Positions 1 to 11,155 of a DNA stretch of 64,000 nt are shown here, one piece after another. The notes below the pieces were generated by a model that ran no database searches, was not told the DNA's origin, and saw nothing but the letters and a program-made list of their open reading frames with translations. Where the stretch lies: contig NC_071332.1 in the NCBI RefSeq assembly GCF_010183535.1, positions 13,392,001 to 13,456,000 on the forward strand. The letters are read 5' to 3'. A program made the position numbers and the translations under genes. How positions within the stretch are numbered: the first letter of the stretch is position 1; the number at the start of each line of letters is the position of its first letter. The DNA is from Caenorhabditis remanei (lineage: Eukaryota > Nematoda > Chromadorea > Rhabditida > Rhabditidae).

Positions 1-11
1 CTCTCCAAGTC

Positions 12-3000
12 ATGGAATCCAAACCAGACATCACCCTGCTACAATTGGAAATCGAGATCAAACGTCTTCTCGACATCCGCGCAGACTCAAAATGTGCCGC
101 TGGCTCCACCCCAGCAAAAACCACCGAGATCAATGCCATTCACAACAAATACAAAAGGGACACGAAAAACGAGAAGTCACCACCATCCGCATGCTACAGA
201 TGTGGAGGTTCTCACTGGGCAAAAGACTGCAAAGTCAAAGACGTAAAGTGTTCTAAATGCGGTAAGACCACCCATATTCAGAAATACTGTCGTACTAAAC
301 AGAACGAGAAGCACAGAGGTTTTGATAAAAAGCAAGTCAGATCAGTTATCATCGGTTCAGCAGCAACTCCTGGCTCAAACCGACTCTATAGAAACATCAT
401 GATCAACGACAAAATGGTGAAAATGCAATTGGACACTGGCGCCGATGTCACCCTGATCAGCATCGAAGACTGGAAGAAGCTCGGGAAACCAGCACTTGAC
501 AAGCCTTCCATCACAATAAAATCGGCGAACCATCAACCAATAACAGTCAAAGGATCTTTCACCTGCGACTTCATCATCAACGGAAACTCTGCATCTGGCT
601 CCGCCCACGTCGCAGAAACCGGGACCCTCCTCGGAATCGATTGGATTTCAAAAGATCCAGAACTCTGGAAACTTCTACTTGGATCTCGTCAAGTCAGCTC
701 GACTGTCGCCACTGTCGGATCAGCATGCGACTACCTGGACGACAAGCGTGCGAAGTTGAAAGATGACCTGATGAACCAATGCTCCGAAATTTTCCAGCCC
801 GGATTAGGTAAATGCACAAAAACCAAAGCCTCCATCCTGCTCAAACCAGGAGCTCAACCCGTATTCCGAAAAGCCAGACCCGTTCCGTATGCTGCACTCT
901 CAACTATCACAGAAGAATTGAACCGTTTAATCCACGCCGACGTCATCACACCCATTGATCACGCTCAATGGGCTGCTCCAATCGTTACAGTCCGGAAGAA
1001 AAATGGCTCCCTCCGCATGTGTGCTGATTTCTCCACTGGTTTAAACGATGCAATCCAGGATCACCAACATCCTCTTCCAACAGCCGAGGATATCTTTTCA
1101 AACTTGAACGGTGGGAAGTATTTCAGTCAGATTGATCTTGCCGAAGCTTACTTACAGATTGAGCTCGACGAAGACTCCAAAAATCTACTGTGCATCAACA
1201 CCCACCGGGGTCTATATCAATTCAACCGACTCCCATTTGGCGTCAAGCCGGCAACCGCCATCTTTCAACAAGTTATCGACTCAATGATCACTGGTTTGGA
1301 AGGTACCGCGGCGTATCTTGACGACATCATCATCACGGGATCAACCATCGACGAGCACAACGAGCGAGTCAAAGCCGTGATGATTCGGATTGCTGATTAT
1401 GGTCTCCGGGTCCGAATCGAGAAATGTAAATTTCTCATGAATCAAATCGTCTTCCTGGGTTTCATTATCGATGAGCACGGCAGAAGACCAGATCCAGAAA
1501 AGATTGCAGCAATTGACAAGATGCCTCCACCTGCCAACGTTTCCCAGCTTCGTTCCTTCCTGGGCATGATTCAATTCTATGGAAATTTCGTCAAAGAACT
1601 TTTCGAGCTGCGTCCACCACTAAATGAGCTCACCAAAAAGGACACAGAGTTCATATGGTCCAAAGAATGTCAGGCCGCATTCACAAGAGTCAAGGAAATC
1701 CTCAAATCGGATCTTCTCCTCACACATTTTAATCCAAAGTTACCCATCATCGTGGCTGCGGATGCTTCTCAATATGGAATTGGTACTGTCATTTCACACC
1801 GATTTCCAGATGGTTCCGAAAAGGCTATCTTCCACAGTAGCCATTCCCTCACCGCACCTCAAAGGAACTACAGTCAAATTGAGAAAGAAGCTTTTGGGTT
1901 GATCACTGCCGTCACCAAATATCACCGATTCATCCACGGACGTCACTTCACTCTCCGAACGGACCACAAGCCACTGCTCTCCATTTTCGGAGACAAAAAG
2001 GGTATTCCAGTTTATAGCGCTAATAGATTGCAGAGATGGGCCACGATCCTGCTCAATTACAACTTCTCCATAGAATACATAAACACCAACGACTTTGGTC
2101 AAGCTGATGCTCTCTCCAGGCTCATAGCCGAGCAAAGCCAATCTAAAGAAGTTGAGGATCAAGTGATTGCCCAAGTCGAAGTTGATGTGCTTGCAAATTT
2201 CATTTCCACGTGTAACAACCTGCCCGTCACGGTCGAAGCAATCATCTCCTCATCACAAAAGGATCCGATCATTTCCCAAGTCATGGAACATGTCAAATCT
2301 AATTCATGGCCAAAACAAATAGACAAACTCTCAGAGCTCGGGAAATTCGCAAATCGACATGAACAACTCTCAATTGTCAAGGATTGCCTCATGCTCGGAG
2401 ATCGTGTCGTCATCCCTTCATCCCTGCGCCAGCGAGTTCTCAAAATGCTCCACCGAGCACACCCGGGAATCGTTCGGATGAAACAACTTGCCCGCAGCTT
2501 TGTCTACTGGATCACTCTAGACAAGGACATCGAAACGATCGTCAAAAGCTGCGACCAATGCGCCTCCGCTGCAAAGAACCCCATCAAGAACACCCTATGT
2601 TCCTGGTCCACTCCTACAGAACCGTGGACAAGGGTTCATGCAGACTACGCCGGACCAATTCAAGGTATATACTATCTCGTGATTGTAGATGCTTTCTCAA
2701 AATGGCCGGAAGTTATCGCCACTACTTCGATATCTTCGTCATCTACAATCAACATCTTCCGCAAAGTTTTTGCGCAATTCGGGAATCCGAAAGTTTTGGT
2801 CACGGACAATGGCACTCAGTTCACCTCAGCTCCATTCAAGGACTTCTGCAAGGAAAACGGGATCCAACACATCCGGTCACCGCCATTCCATCCGCAGTCA
2901 AATGGGCAAGCTGAGCGATTTGTGGACACCCTGAAAAGGGCACTATGCAAGTTGAAGGGGGAGGGAAATAATGATTCTGCCATCCAAGTTTTCCTCCAGA

Positions 3001-3548
3001 ACTACCGCTCAACACCGTGTGCATCCAGTCCAAAACATCTGTCACCAGCTGAGAACTTCATCGGAAGAAGGATTCGTACCACACTCGACCTTCTACTGCC
3101 GTCTGAAGACACTCCAATCACCCGAAATGAGTCCATGGAGTTACAGTTCAAAAATCAGCACGGTGCCAAGAAGAAGATTTTCCGGGAACATGACAAGGTT
3201 TACGTTAGAAATTACCGTAATCCCCAAAGTCCTACCTGGATTGCAGGTATCATAACTCGACGAATCGGTCACACCCTCTACAAGGTGCAAGTCAACGACA
3301 ACAGTTGGATTCGTCACGCCAACCAACTCCGAAGCAGAGAAGCCGTTCCCCAGATTACATCAATCGCTGAACTTCTGGACATGGACACATTCTACGAGCA
3401 ACCTTCGGACAAATCTACTCCAACTCCTGCTCCCGCACCATCATCTACGAAGAATACTCCGTCGCCACCACCGGCGCGGAAATCTACCCGTCTTCGTCAA
3501 CCAACGCGGAATCTGGATGTTAACCCAAAGAAGAAGTCGTATAAATGA
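12..3548 (+). CDS. Gag-pol polyprotein of a gypsy retrotransposon (gag C-terminus through integrase)
   Basis: This 1,178-codon frame has no stop or frameshift. Domains in order: two CCHC zinc knuckles at residues 61-73 and 80-93, the first with spacing CX2CX3HX4C; aspartic protease with DTGAD at 141-145; reverse transcriptase with YLDD at 435-438; RNase H with a catalytic Asp near 584; integrase with an HHCC finger (H814, H817 region; C847, C850) and a catalytic triad D878, D932, E968, the last two separated by exactly 35 residues. A chromodomain is not evident; the tail is Pro/Ser/Thr-rich and basic. The ATG at 12 is probably internal, because most of gag is missing and would lie upstream. 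Every catalytic residue checked is present, so this copy is either recent or under selection. The role (copying element RNA into DNA and integrating it) is known from the family. Confidence 0.93.
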   Translation: MESKPDITLLQLEIEIKRLLDIRADSKCAAGSTPAKTTEINAIHNKYKRDTKNEKSPPSACYRCGGSHWAKDCKVKDVKCSKCGKTTHIQKYCRTKQNEKHRGFDKKQVRSVIIGSAATPGSNRLYRNIMINDKMVKMQLDTGADVTLISIEDWKKLGKPALDKPSITIKSANHQPITVKGSFTCDFIINGNSASGSAHVAETGTLLGIDWISKDPELWKLLLGSRQVSSTVATVGSACDYLDDKRAKLKDDLMNQCSEIFQPGLGKCTKTKASILLKPGAQPVFRKARPVPYAALSTITEELNRLIHADVITPIDHAQWAAPIVTVRKKNGSLRMCADFSTGLNDAIQDHQHPLPTAEDIFSNLNGGKYFSQIDLAEAYLQIELDEDSKNLLCINTHRGLYQFNRLPFGVKPATAIFQQVIDSMITGLEGTAAYLDDIIITGSTIDEHNERVKAVMIRIADYGLRVRIEKCKFLMNQIVFLGFIIDEHGRRPDPEKIAAIDKMPPPANVSQLRSFLGMIQFYGNFVKELFELRPPLNELTKKDTEFIWSKECQAAFTRVKEILKSDLLLTHFNPKLPIIVAADASQYGIGTVISHRFPDGSEKAIFHSSHSLTAPQRNYSQIEKEAFGLITAVTKYHRFIHGRHFTLRTDHKPLLSIFGDKKGIPVYSANRLQRWATILLNYNFSIEYINTNDFGQADALSRLIAEQSQSKEVEDQVIAQVEVDVLANFISTCNNLPVTVEAIISSSQKDPIISQVMEHVKSNSWPKQIDKLSELGKFANRHEQLSIVKDCLMLGDRVVIPSSLRQRVLKMLHRAHPGIVRMKQLARSFVYWITLDKDIETIVKSCDQCASAAKNPIKNTLCSWSTPTEPWTRVHADYAGPIQGIYYLVIVDAFSKWPEVIATTSISSSSTINIFRKVFAQFGNPKVLVTDNGTQFTSAPFKDFCKENGIQHIRSPPFHPQSNGQAERFVDTLKRALCKLKGEGNNDSAIQVFLQNYRSTPCASSPKHLSPAENFIGRRIRTTLDLLLPSEDTPITRNESMELQFKNQHGAKKKIFREHDKVYVRNYRNPQSPTWIAGIITRRIGHTLYKVQVNDNSWIRHANQLRSREAVPQITSIAELLDMDTFYEQPSDKSTPTPAPAPSSTKNTPSPPPARKSTRLRQPTRNLDVNPKKKSYK

Positions 3549-3612
3549 TTAGGCCCCCCTTTCGTTTAGGTTAAGTAGCTAGTTTGTTTCCTTTATATAT
3601 GTTTAAGCTTAC

Positions 3613-3621
3613 AAGGGGAGG
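3613..3621 (+). promoter_or_regulatory. Polypurine tract
   Basis: AAGGGGAGG lies immediately upstream of the TG that starts the LTR. In LTR retrotransposons such a tract primes plus-strand DNA synthesis. Its position fixes the 5' edge of the LTR. Confidence 0.75.
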
Positions 3622-3953
3622 TGTTGTAATCCCCTAGATTACATAATTCATATTAACTTGCCTCCAGCGTACAATCTAGTGTTTTATATATATTTGATCT
3701 ACCGGGTCCCCCCTTCTTTGATCTATAAAGGGTGCGCGGCACCGCGCGCTCCTTTCTCTCTTCTTTTCCGTTCTGATAGTCTACTCCCGTTTCTAATTCA
3801 TTCCCATTGTTTCTAGCTGATTATTCACCCTCGTCTATCCATTCCCTCTAGTTTGTAGTTTCCCCTTTTATTCAAGTCTTTACTGAATAAAGACTTTTCT
3901 ATTATTCATTGTTGTCCTTATCATCCCACTCTCTCCGGATGTCAGACACCACA
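3622..3953 (+). repeat. 3' LTR of the gypsy element
   Basis: The segment begins TGTTGT directly after the polypurine tract and appears to end ACACCACA, giving TG...CA ends and a length near 332 bp. Inside are a TATAAA box at 3724-3729, a GC-rich stretch just after it that would be the start of R, and an AATAAA signal at 3886-3891. This is the expected U3-R-U5 order. The right edge is inferred, since the 5' LTR is not in the window for comparison. Confidence 0.75.
3724..3729 (+). promoter_or_regulatory. TATA box of the LTR promoter
   Basis: TATAAA inside the LTR, about 160 bp upstream of the AATAAA signal. In a 5' LTR the same site would drive transcription of the element; in this 3' copy it points into the downstream flank. 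Confidence 0.55.
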
Positions 3954-5679
3954 AAATCGAAATTGAAAAAAAAACGGCCTCATGAGATTAATTTTTTTCG
4001 ATCTAGTTTTTGTAGAAAAAAATTCCTGCCGTTTTAAGGCCTCCTTCGTATAGAAAACGGGAGTTTGTTGAAGTGATTTTCGTCAGTGTTATTTTCTCTT
4101 CCACAAACTTTGACGAGGTTTTAAAAAAAACTGAATCCATAAATTGCAAAAAACGCTTTCATGAAAATTTTTTTTTTCGATCTAGTTTTTGTAGAAAAAA
4201 ATTGGGATAGTTTCCGATTCGTTTTCTTATAGAAAACGGGAGTTTGTTAAAATTAAAAATTCCTGATGGCCTAGTTTTTAAAATGATGATGGCCTAGATT
4301 TGAGAAAGCTCACGAAGAAGCACATCTTCTAATTTAATTAGGGAAATATCACGAATCGAGATGGAGTTATGGGTCAAGACATGTATCACAAGAATGGAAA
4401 TTTCGTACTGATTTCAAAATTTTATTCGAATTTTGCAGAACGATTCTGTGAAAAAAGTTATTCAGATTTTAGTGAGATTTCAGTACTAAAAATGGAAACT
4501 TTGAAGTCATGTAAGTCGTCCAGAGAGTGGATTCAGCGATATTGAAATGAACCATAGTATGTTTCAAACGACGGTGAGCATTTCCAGTCGTTTTATAGAG
4601 AATTAAGGAGATTTTCAATCGGCAAGAAACGAGATCTGGAAGAAGAAAATCGGGAAGTGACGAGTCGAGAATAACGTTTTTTTTCTAAATTTCAGTGTCG
4701 GAAATGAAAAAAACTGTCATTTGAAAGTGTATTGTGTATTTATTGTCACTTTTAATCGTGTTTTTACCTGTCTTTGATGACAACTTTGAACTTCACTCGA
4801 AATATCATCGTCGCGAAGCAAATTTTCATAAAATCAGTTCAATAACATGAAAACACACCATTTGTAAGCTATATAACTAAACTACACAAAAAATTATCAA
4901 CGTTTTGTTCCTTTCAAACACTGGAACTTGCGAAAAAGTGTTATTCGCGATTCGTCACTTCCCAATTTGCTTCTTCCCGATCCAACATTCTTTCCGATTT
5001 GTACGGTGTCTCTTGTGCGATTGTAAATCTTTCAAATAGGAGTTTACAACATTTCATTTATCAGATTTTCTCCTAGATGCCTTGAAAAAGTTAGAAACGA
5101 GGGAGATTGATCACTGGATTGCACTTTTTACGCTTCTCTTCGCCGAAAAACGGATGAATACAGTTGAAACGTCAAATTTGAGATGTTTTTCACTTGAAAC
5201 TTTCTGGTTTGATAACATAAATACGTTTTTCGAGCAATTTTTGACTTATCTACCATGTTTTTGTTTCCAAACGAACACTTTTCATTAAACTTTCTCTGCA
5301 CTTCACTGCAATTTATTAACCTCATTTTTCTGTGCCGCGGGGTTACATCCTTAGCCCCGCCCATTTTTCTGCGCACCATGGGGCGAAAAATTGTCAATGG
5401 GAAATGTAGCGAAAAAATCACCGTGATTTATACAGAAAATTTAAAAAAAAAATTCTTCTGCTTTGCGCCAAAGTGCGACGGGGCGCAGTTGGTTCGCTAT
5501 TTTTTTGAGAGGGCCTTCGCTGGAGGTCGTGGAGACAGTATTCAGCGTGAAATATGGAATCATGTAAAAATTGTTTTGACCGCGCTTTTCTATTTTGATT
5601 GAGAAAATAGTTTTAAAAACTTGAATGTTTTTTGAAAAGTTTATTGGAAATGCAAGTGGAAATTTACGTGACATCTACT
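3954..5679. other. Noncoding stretch with a diverged direct duplication
   Basis: No gene is supported. Two diverged direct copies sharing the phrase TTTTTCGATCTAGTTTTTGTAG lie at about 3959-4075 and 4140-4245; both also contain AGAAAACGGGAGTTTGTT. They look like part of a dispersed repeat. The open frames between 5082 and 5602 lack codon structure, splice context and family resemblance. Confidence 0.5.
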
Positions 5680-5790
5680 ATTGTCGAAATAAAAAAGTGA
5701 TACCCGGTGTTTGCGGACTCAATGCTAATTTTTAATAATTTTGCATTGAGTCCGCAAACACCCGGGTATCACTTTTTTTATTTCGACAAT
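5680..5790. repeat. Near-perfect hairpin (about 47-bp arms, 14-bp loop)
   Basis: The left arm runs from 5680 to about 5726, the right arm from about 5742 to 5790; they are reverse complements apart from one added C in the CCCGG/CCCGGG stretch and a T-run length difference. The outer ends read ATTGTCG and CGACAAT. It ends about 60 bp before the first exon of the left duplication arm. Probably a short palindromic MITE or foldback element. Confidence 0.8.
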
Positions 5791-5851
5791 ACATTAAAAC
5801 AATATCCACGACAATTACAATACAACACCATTTATTATTCTGAGTACAGAC

Positions 5852-8368
5852 ATGGGAGGCTTTTATTCGAGACAAGAATTGGATACAAGTTCAACGGAGC
5901 AGAGAGAAAGCGCAAAAAAAGAAAAAGTATCTCAAGAAGTGAGTTAAACGCTAAAAACGTCACGACATTCTTCCTTGATTGGACAATTAAAGTTTTGGGC
6001 TGAAAAAAAATTCAATAGCATGATATAAAATAACAAAATACTGTTATCAATAATTCAGTTTTAATTAATCACAGAAAAATGTCCCAAACTTGATTATTTG
6101 CCCAACAAAACAATTTTTGTAATTACAGGAGAAAAAGAACACCGAGGGTTCTGACTGTGGACTCCACATGAATCCACATGGAACGTTCAACGGCTGCCAT
6201 TTTACAATCAACAATGGTTCTAAAGACATTACAAATCAGGAGGTAATTTTTGAGTAATTGTGCTTAATTGTAAATTAATGGTTCAGAACGAGATCAAAAA
6301 TGACAACCGACCACCTCGAAAACGTGCCAGGCATATAGATTAGCTACGGTAAGTAAAACGGTTCTTTCGCTCTTTCGGATCTTCTATTCGCTATGCGTTT
6401 CAATGAGTTCGCGTGAGAACAGCGTAATTTTTCTTTTTTAATAAACTGCTAACGATCAAATAAAAATTTAAACTGAAGTATTTTTTCACATTTTTATAAT
6501 TGTTTTCCAGGAATCACCCAATCGGCGAAGAAACCGATTTGACGTTCCAGTAAATCCTGTCAACAACTGGGATTACGACTCGTTCAGAAATGAGATTCAA
6601 ATAGGAGAAGAAATGATGACGGCACAAGAGAACATAGATGAAATTATTCAGGTATGTTTCTGAGGACCATAATCTGATACCTCTCCTTTGCTTCAAGACC
6701 ACTAGACCGAACTTTTTGCTTCCCAGATGGATACCCTTACTTTAACTTTTGATTTAACTGCTTTCTCCTATTAGAATATTAATTTTTTGTTGAATCTCAA
6801 ACATTTGATCAGCCAAGATTTCTGATATCTTTCTGTTCCAAAGTTTTTCTAATGGACCGAAAATGCTTTGCCCATATTGACAAGTGGCCATTATTTCAAA
6901 AATTTTGTATTTTGTTCCTATGAATCGTCCATTTTCGTGCATCACTAGGTTTGATCTAGGACTTCTACGAAAGTTGATTTTACGAGACAACCAATAATAT
7001 TGTTACACTCTCTGAGTTCATTATTTTCCACGAAAATAGCAGAAGTCTCTCAACTTTTGAGCGGTGGCAAATTATTACCTGTGCGCTCATCGACTTGTCC
7101 AATATTTGAAAAATAATCATTTGGTTATACAGCAGTGACCATAAAGAATGCGGCACTTGCAGTTTTAAGCTGAAAATGGTAAACTTTGGGAGTGTGATAC
7201 GGGCTCCCTGATGGTATCATTATATCGATTGTTCATGGAGTGTGTAGATCACAAGCAGAGCTTCATTTTTGTAGTTGACAACTTTTCTGTACGAACACAT
7301 TCTCAGAAGTTATCAATCGTAGGAGGGATTTTTTGACTGCAAGTGCGACTGAAAGTGCCGTATACTTTATGGCCAGTACTGTAATTATATGATTTTTTTC
7401 TATATAGCTCCTACTCTTATTAAATTTTTCAGAATACTCTAATTAATCGTCCGCTTGATGTAGATTTGGAATCTATGAGGTTGGATTCGAGTATGATGTT
7501 GGAAGCGAATCATTTCGATGGAATTGAACAAGCGAGAGGACTGGAATCAAGAGCGAGCATCGTTCGAAATCCAACTGGTGATGGATTAGGACTTGAGATG
7601 GATGAGGTATTTTCTTTGATGTAATTATTGGTCTAGTTCAATATGGGGCTACATGTTTTTGTCATCTTTTGAAAAAAAGTGAGATAGAAATTTCCACGTA
7701 CTCAAAAAATAGACAGAAGTTGCGGAAAAAAGAATGCTGATATTTGCAGTTGACAAATGTAAAAAATTCGGATTGCACTTTCTATCAAGAGGAAATGGCT
7801 CATGACTACGATTTTTGGACCATCATCGGAGTGGAGTCGCATGCGCCGATGAATCTTGGCTAAAACGGTTGTCAGGATCGAATAGCCAGGTAAACGTGAA
7901 TTATGTAGGCTCGAATATAGTTTCATGGGGCTTGATTCACTTAACAGGTGTATTTAATTGGAGAAAAACTTTTAACTTCCAGAATCTGCAAAGTTTCGTC
8001 GTCGAGCGAATTACGTTGGACGAGGTTCTATTACTGGTGGTGTTAGCTACTCGGTGAGTACATGTTCTTTTTTGTAATCAGAGAGGGTATTCTGGAATTT
8101 CTAGTGCTTCTTTCACTATGAAGAAATATCCGACATAATGGAAAGATGCTCTGCAAGACAAAGATCTGGTATGTGAAGCTAGCGAATGCGGAACCACTCG
8201 GAAAATTCTCAAAAAGGTAATATCCCATTTTTTTCCATTATACTCTTTCGTTTTTTTCAGAAATTTAACGCCGACGCCGTAAACCAATTGGATGAAATTG
8301 TAGCAAAAATAAGATCCCAGCGAAGCCGTTCTCCACAGTCAACACAGCCAGTTACTTCCGTAGATTGA
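5852..8368 (+). pseudogene. Broken copy of an unrecognised multi-exon gene (left arm)
   Basis: Exons: 5852-5938, 6129-6242, 6287-about 6349, 6511-6651, 7433-7606, 7750 onward, then pieces to 8368. The family is not recognised. The right-arm copy shows what is damaged: exon 3 has an in-frame TAG at 6341-6343, next to a small deletion; near 7887 a deletion joins the end of exon 6 directly to the last codons of exon 7, removing the intron and most of exon 7; and TAA at 8136-8138 replaces a Ser codon of the right copy. The final exon (about 8261-8368) remains readable. A truncated product cannot be excluded, but three independent lesions favour a pseudogene. Confidence 0.72.
7128..7383. mobile_element. 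Tc1-like MITE, internally deleted, inside the left arm
   Basis: The ends read TACAGCAGTGACCATAAAG and its near reverse complement CTTTATGGCCAGTACTGTA, close to the known Tc1 terminus CAGTGCTGGCC, with the TA characteristic of Tc1/mariner insertions. It sits in the intron before exon 5, the same place as the larger MITE of the right arm, so the insertion predates the duplication. No transposase is encoded. Confidence 0.75.
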
Positions 8369-8518
8369 ATTTTTTCATTTAAATTACGTAGTTGAAAATA
8401 AAATATTGTAGTTCTGAAAACACATGAAATAAACAACTGAACAGGAAAGGTTACTGTTTGTAGCTAAACATGAGAGCTGAAACTTTAGTGGGCACTCACA
8501 ATGACCAGCAGGTTCTCC

Positions 8519-10016
8519 ACAGATCTCAAAATTAATAATACATTATCAGCTTTGAATTCTAAAACTTCAATTGAAAACTAGGATTCTTCAAAAAAAAGCC
8601 AACAAAAATAGATTAAAAAGATTTTTTATGTTATTTACAAAACGGGCCCGGATAAAGTAGTTTCGATTTTGGCACGGTCTAAAAGAACTACAGAAAATAT
8701 ATTTATCGTATCATACTTTTCTTGGTTGTCTTCTTGAATTGAATTTGTTTCGGCTCTACACACATTTCCAAAACAATTTCCTCAGAATCTGGATATGCAT
8801 AACCAGTCGGTTTACGTCGCCTAACGGCGACTAAACCTCCTTCCCTACACCACCCTTCTCAGTTTTACAGCGCCTGCGGCGCTTCTTAGCCGAGCAGTTC
8901 GTTCCGATAAAGCACAATTGTAAAATCTCTCCTTTTCAGACTCAAACTCTACAAACTTTCTCAATGACTTTTCTATCCTGATAGAATATGGAATTTAGAA
9001 TGAGCTATTTTAGAATTTACCAATTTGAACTTTCTTCCTATGTTTTCCTCCTTTCAAAACAATCTCACAGAAGAACGTGAACTTGATAACTCTTCTTTCT
9101 TTCCTTCTCAATAGGCGAGTGATCATGCCGATATATTTTATATTTTTGACTGATCGGCGGCAACGCCGCCTTCCTTCTCGGAATATGGCAGACTAAGACG
9201 GTGTTTTAACAAATGCTCATCCAAGAATTCATATTTTTTGTTGGCAACCGAGCTACGACGGGTTCTTATTCACATATCAGCTTCTTGAGTAGTGGTCTTC
9301 CATTTATTTTAGACTTCGCTATCAGAAAACATGCTCTCCCGGTTCTTTTAATTCCCATTATGCATGTGAGCGGCAGAGTTGTGCGGAATTCCGACTTCCG
9401 ACTACCTTCTTTCTTTTTCCGGGCTTTTTTTCACTTCCTTCTTCTCTCTTCCGACTTCCCTTTTTAGAAAATTTACTTCCGACTCCCGCTTCAGTCTTCC
9501 GTTGAAAATTTTTTGCCACTCCCGACTTTCAAAAAAGTTTACAAACATTTTAGAATTTTCGACTGACTTCCTTCTTCCGTCTTCCTTTTTCAAAATTTAC
9601 TCCCCTCTTCCTTCTTCCGGCTTCCCTTTTGAACTTTTAACTAATTTTTCCTTCTTCCGACTTCCTTTTTCGAAAATTTTACAGCTCTGATGAGCGGTAT
9701 TCAAATCTCAAATCGAACTTTCGAATCCGAAAATACCGAATGCTATCGGTCTGGAGCGTTCATGATGAAATATCAATTTTAAGATTACTGTAGTTTTCTG
9801 ACCCATGGCCAACGGGAGTTTTCGGGCTCTTGACCAAATTTTCATTCAATTTTCTCTCAAATGCAAGATGCGGAGCAGACTTATTGACAAATTTTTTATC
9901 ATAGTCACTGCTTTTCCCTCCATTCAAATTCAAAAGCTCCTCAATAAATTACTTTCCCATAACAAAAAAGCAACAAAAAAATTCCAATTTGACGGGAACG
10001 AACTCGCCACCCCATG
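8519..10016. other. Noncoding stretch with pyrimidine-rich repeats
   Basis: No gene is supported. Between about 9388 and 9690 a degenerate TTCCGACTTCC motif recurs many times, giving a strongly pyrimidine-biased + strand. A 36-bp stretch near 8806-8841 (CCAGTCGGTTTACGTCGCC...) recurs near 42952. Confidence 0.5.
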
Positions 10017-11066
10017 CACAGGTGAACCGCTGTGGATCCTATATGTGATCGCGCGGTGGCGTATATGCAGCTAGAAAGAATCAGCGTTGTGTCCTATATG
10101 TGTCCATATGGATCCACGCGCGGTCGGCCGAAAACGTGTGCCGCATATGGATCGTATATGGATCGCATATCAGGATTAATTCTACCAACCGTATTTGGTT
10201 GATTATCGTGTATGAAACACTAGAAAGGCCTAATTCATTGTTGTGATTGTTATATAATGCTATAATGTTGTTTTACTTTTCCTTTTTCAACTTGTTCACT
10301 TTCCATTTCTCGGACTTGTACATTTTCTCCATTTTTCTCGAAGTTCGTTCTTTTTATAGCAGATAATGGCAATACTTCGTGAAAAATTTAAAACTCCACA
10401 CGATTTATATAAAAAATGATGTTAGTTTGACGGTTGTAAAACGATTTTCGAGCTTTTTTTGAACTTTGAAAGAAGCTATACCCGTCGATGACATTCGAAG
10501 TCCGATATTTTGACTTTACTTCGGTATGGCAAATACTTACTTTCTTACCTTTAATTCCATCTGAAAAATATAATTTCTTATCATACCGAAGTAAAGAAAA
10601 ACACAAGAACCGAACTTCTCAACAAAAAGTATATCCCAAAGTTTCTTGAGAAAACGACAAGTTTTCTATTGAAAAAAGAAATTTCCGCAAATTTAAATAT
10701 CTTTATTTTTACTTTTAAAGTTTGCCATTATCTGTTTTCAGCAAAAAGAATGAAGAAATTCGCTGAAAAACTTCGAGAAACGAAGAAAATGGGCCCGGAC
10801 TTATAGAAAAAAATGTCGCGTCGATTTACGGTAAACAACACGCCCACGTGTAATTCCGGAGTGTCGTTGCGGCGGCCGGCCGCTAGGCTCAAATATGGAC
10901 CATATATGGAACGTATATGGATGCTATATGGATGCACGCGCGGCCAGTACAAGGAAAAGACGACCGCACATATACGCCACACGCGCGGTCCACGTTTCAT
11001 TTAGGGACACATATAGGACGCTATATGCACACTTTCACATATAGGATCCATCGCGGTTCACCTGTG
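10017..11066. mobile_element. Non-autonomous DNA element with inverted ends and ATATGGATCG subterminal repeats
   Basis: The left end starts CACAGGTGAACCGC and the right end closes with the reverse complement GCGGTTCACCTGTG. Both ends carry clusters of ATATGGATCG/CCTATATGTG-like motifs and GCGCGGT blocks. Inside are nested inverted pairs: CAGATAATGGCAA near 10361 against its complement near 10722, and a CATACCGAAG pair at 10510-10590. No transposase frame exists, so it would depend on a partner. No clear target-site duplication was seen. Confidence 0.62.
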
Positions 11067-11155
11067 TTCAAGGAACACCGAGTCAGTAGGGTTAGGTTGA
11101 TTTTGAGCTTTCCACCACCCTGTCGGGACACACCTATTCTCAATGCTGTTTACCG

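Larger units (their letters stand above)
1..3953 (+). mobile_element. Ty3/gypsy LTR retrotransposon, 3' part
   Basis: The window opens inside an LTR retrotransposon. Seen directly: a long frame with zinc knuckles, protease, reverse transcriptase, RNase H and integrase in that order, then a polypurine tract and a 3' LTR. The order protease-RT-RNase H-integrase is diagnostic of Ty3/gypsy rather than Ty1/copia. The 5' LTR, primer-binding site and most of gag lie upstream of the window, so LTR-LTR divergence and target-site duplication cannot be judged here. Confidence 0.93.
5852..8518 (+). repeat. Left arm of a large inverted duplication
   Basis: This arm matches, in reverse orientation, the segment 18088-21637. 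Matching exons have identical lengths: 87, 114, 174 and 114 nt for the first, second, fifth and sixth. Introns also match, and homology continues beyond the last exon into the 3' flank, ending near 8518. The arm is shorter than its partner because its internal MITE copy is smaller, it lacks a 150-bp hairpin, and it has lost most of one exon. Confidence 0.88.

Noticed and set aside
5255..5602. 115-codon + strand frame
   Set aside because: No recognisable motif, no ATG context or downstream exons; a second frame is open on the other strand in the same place.
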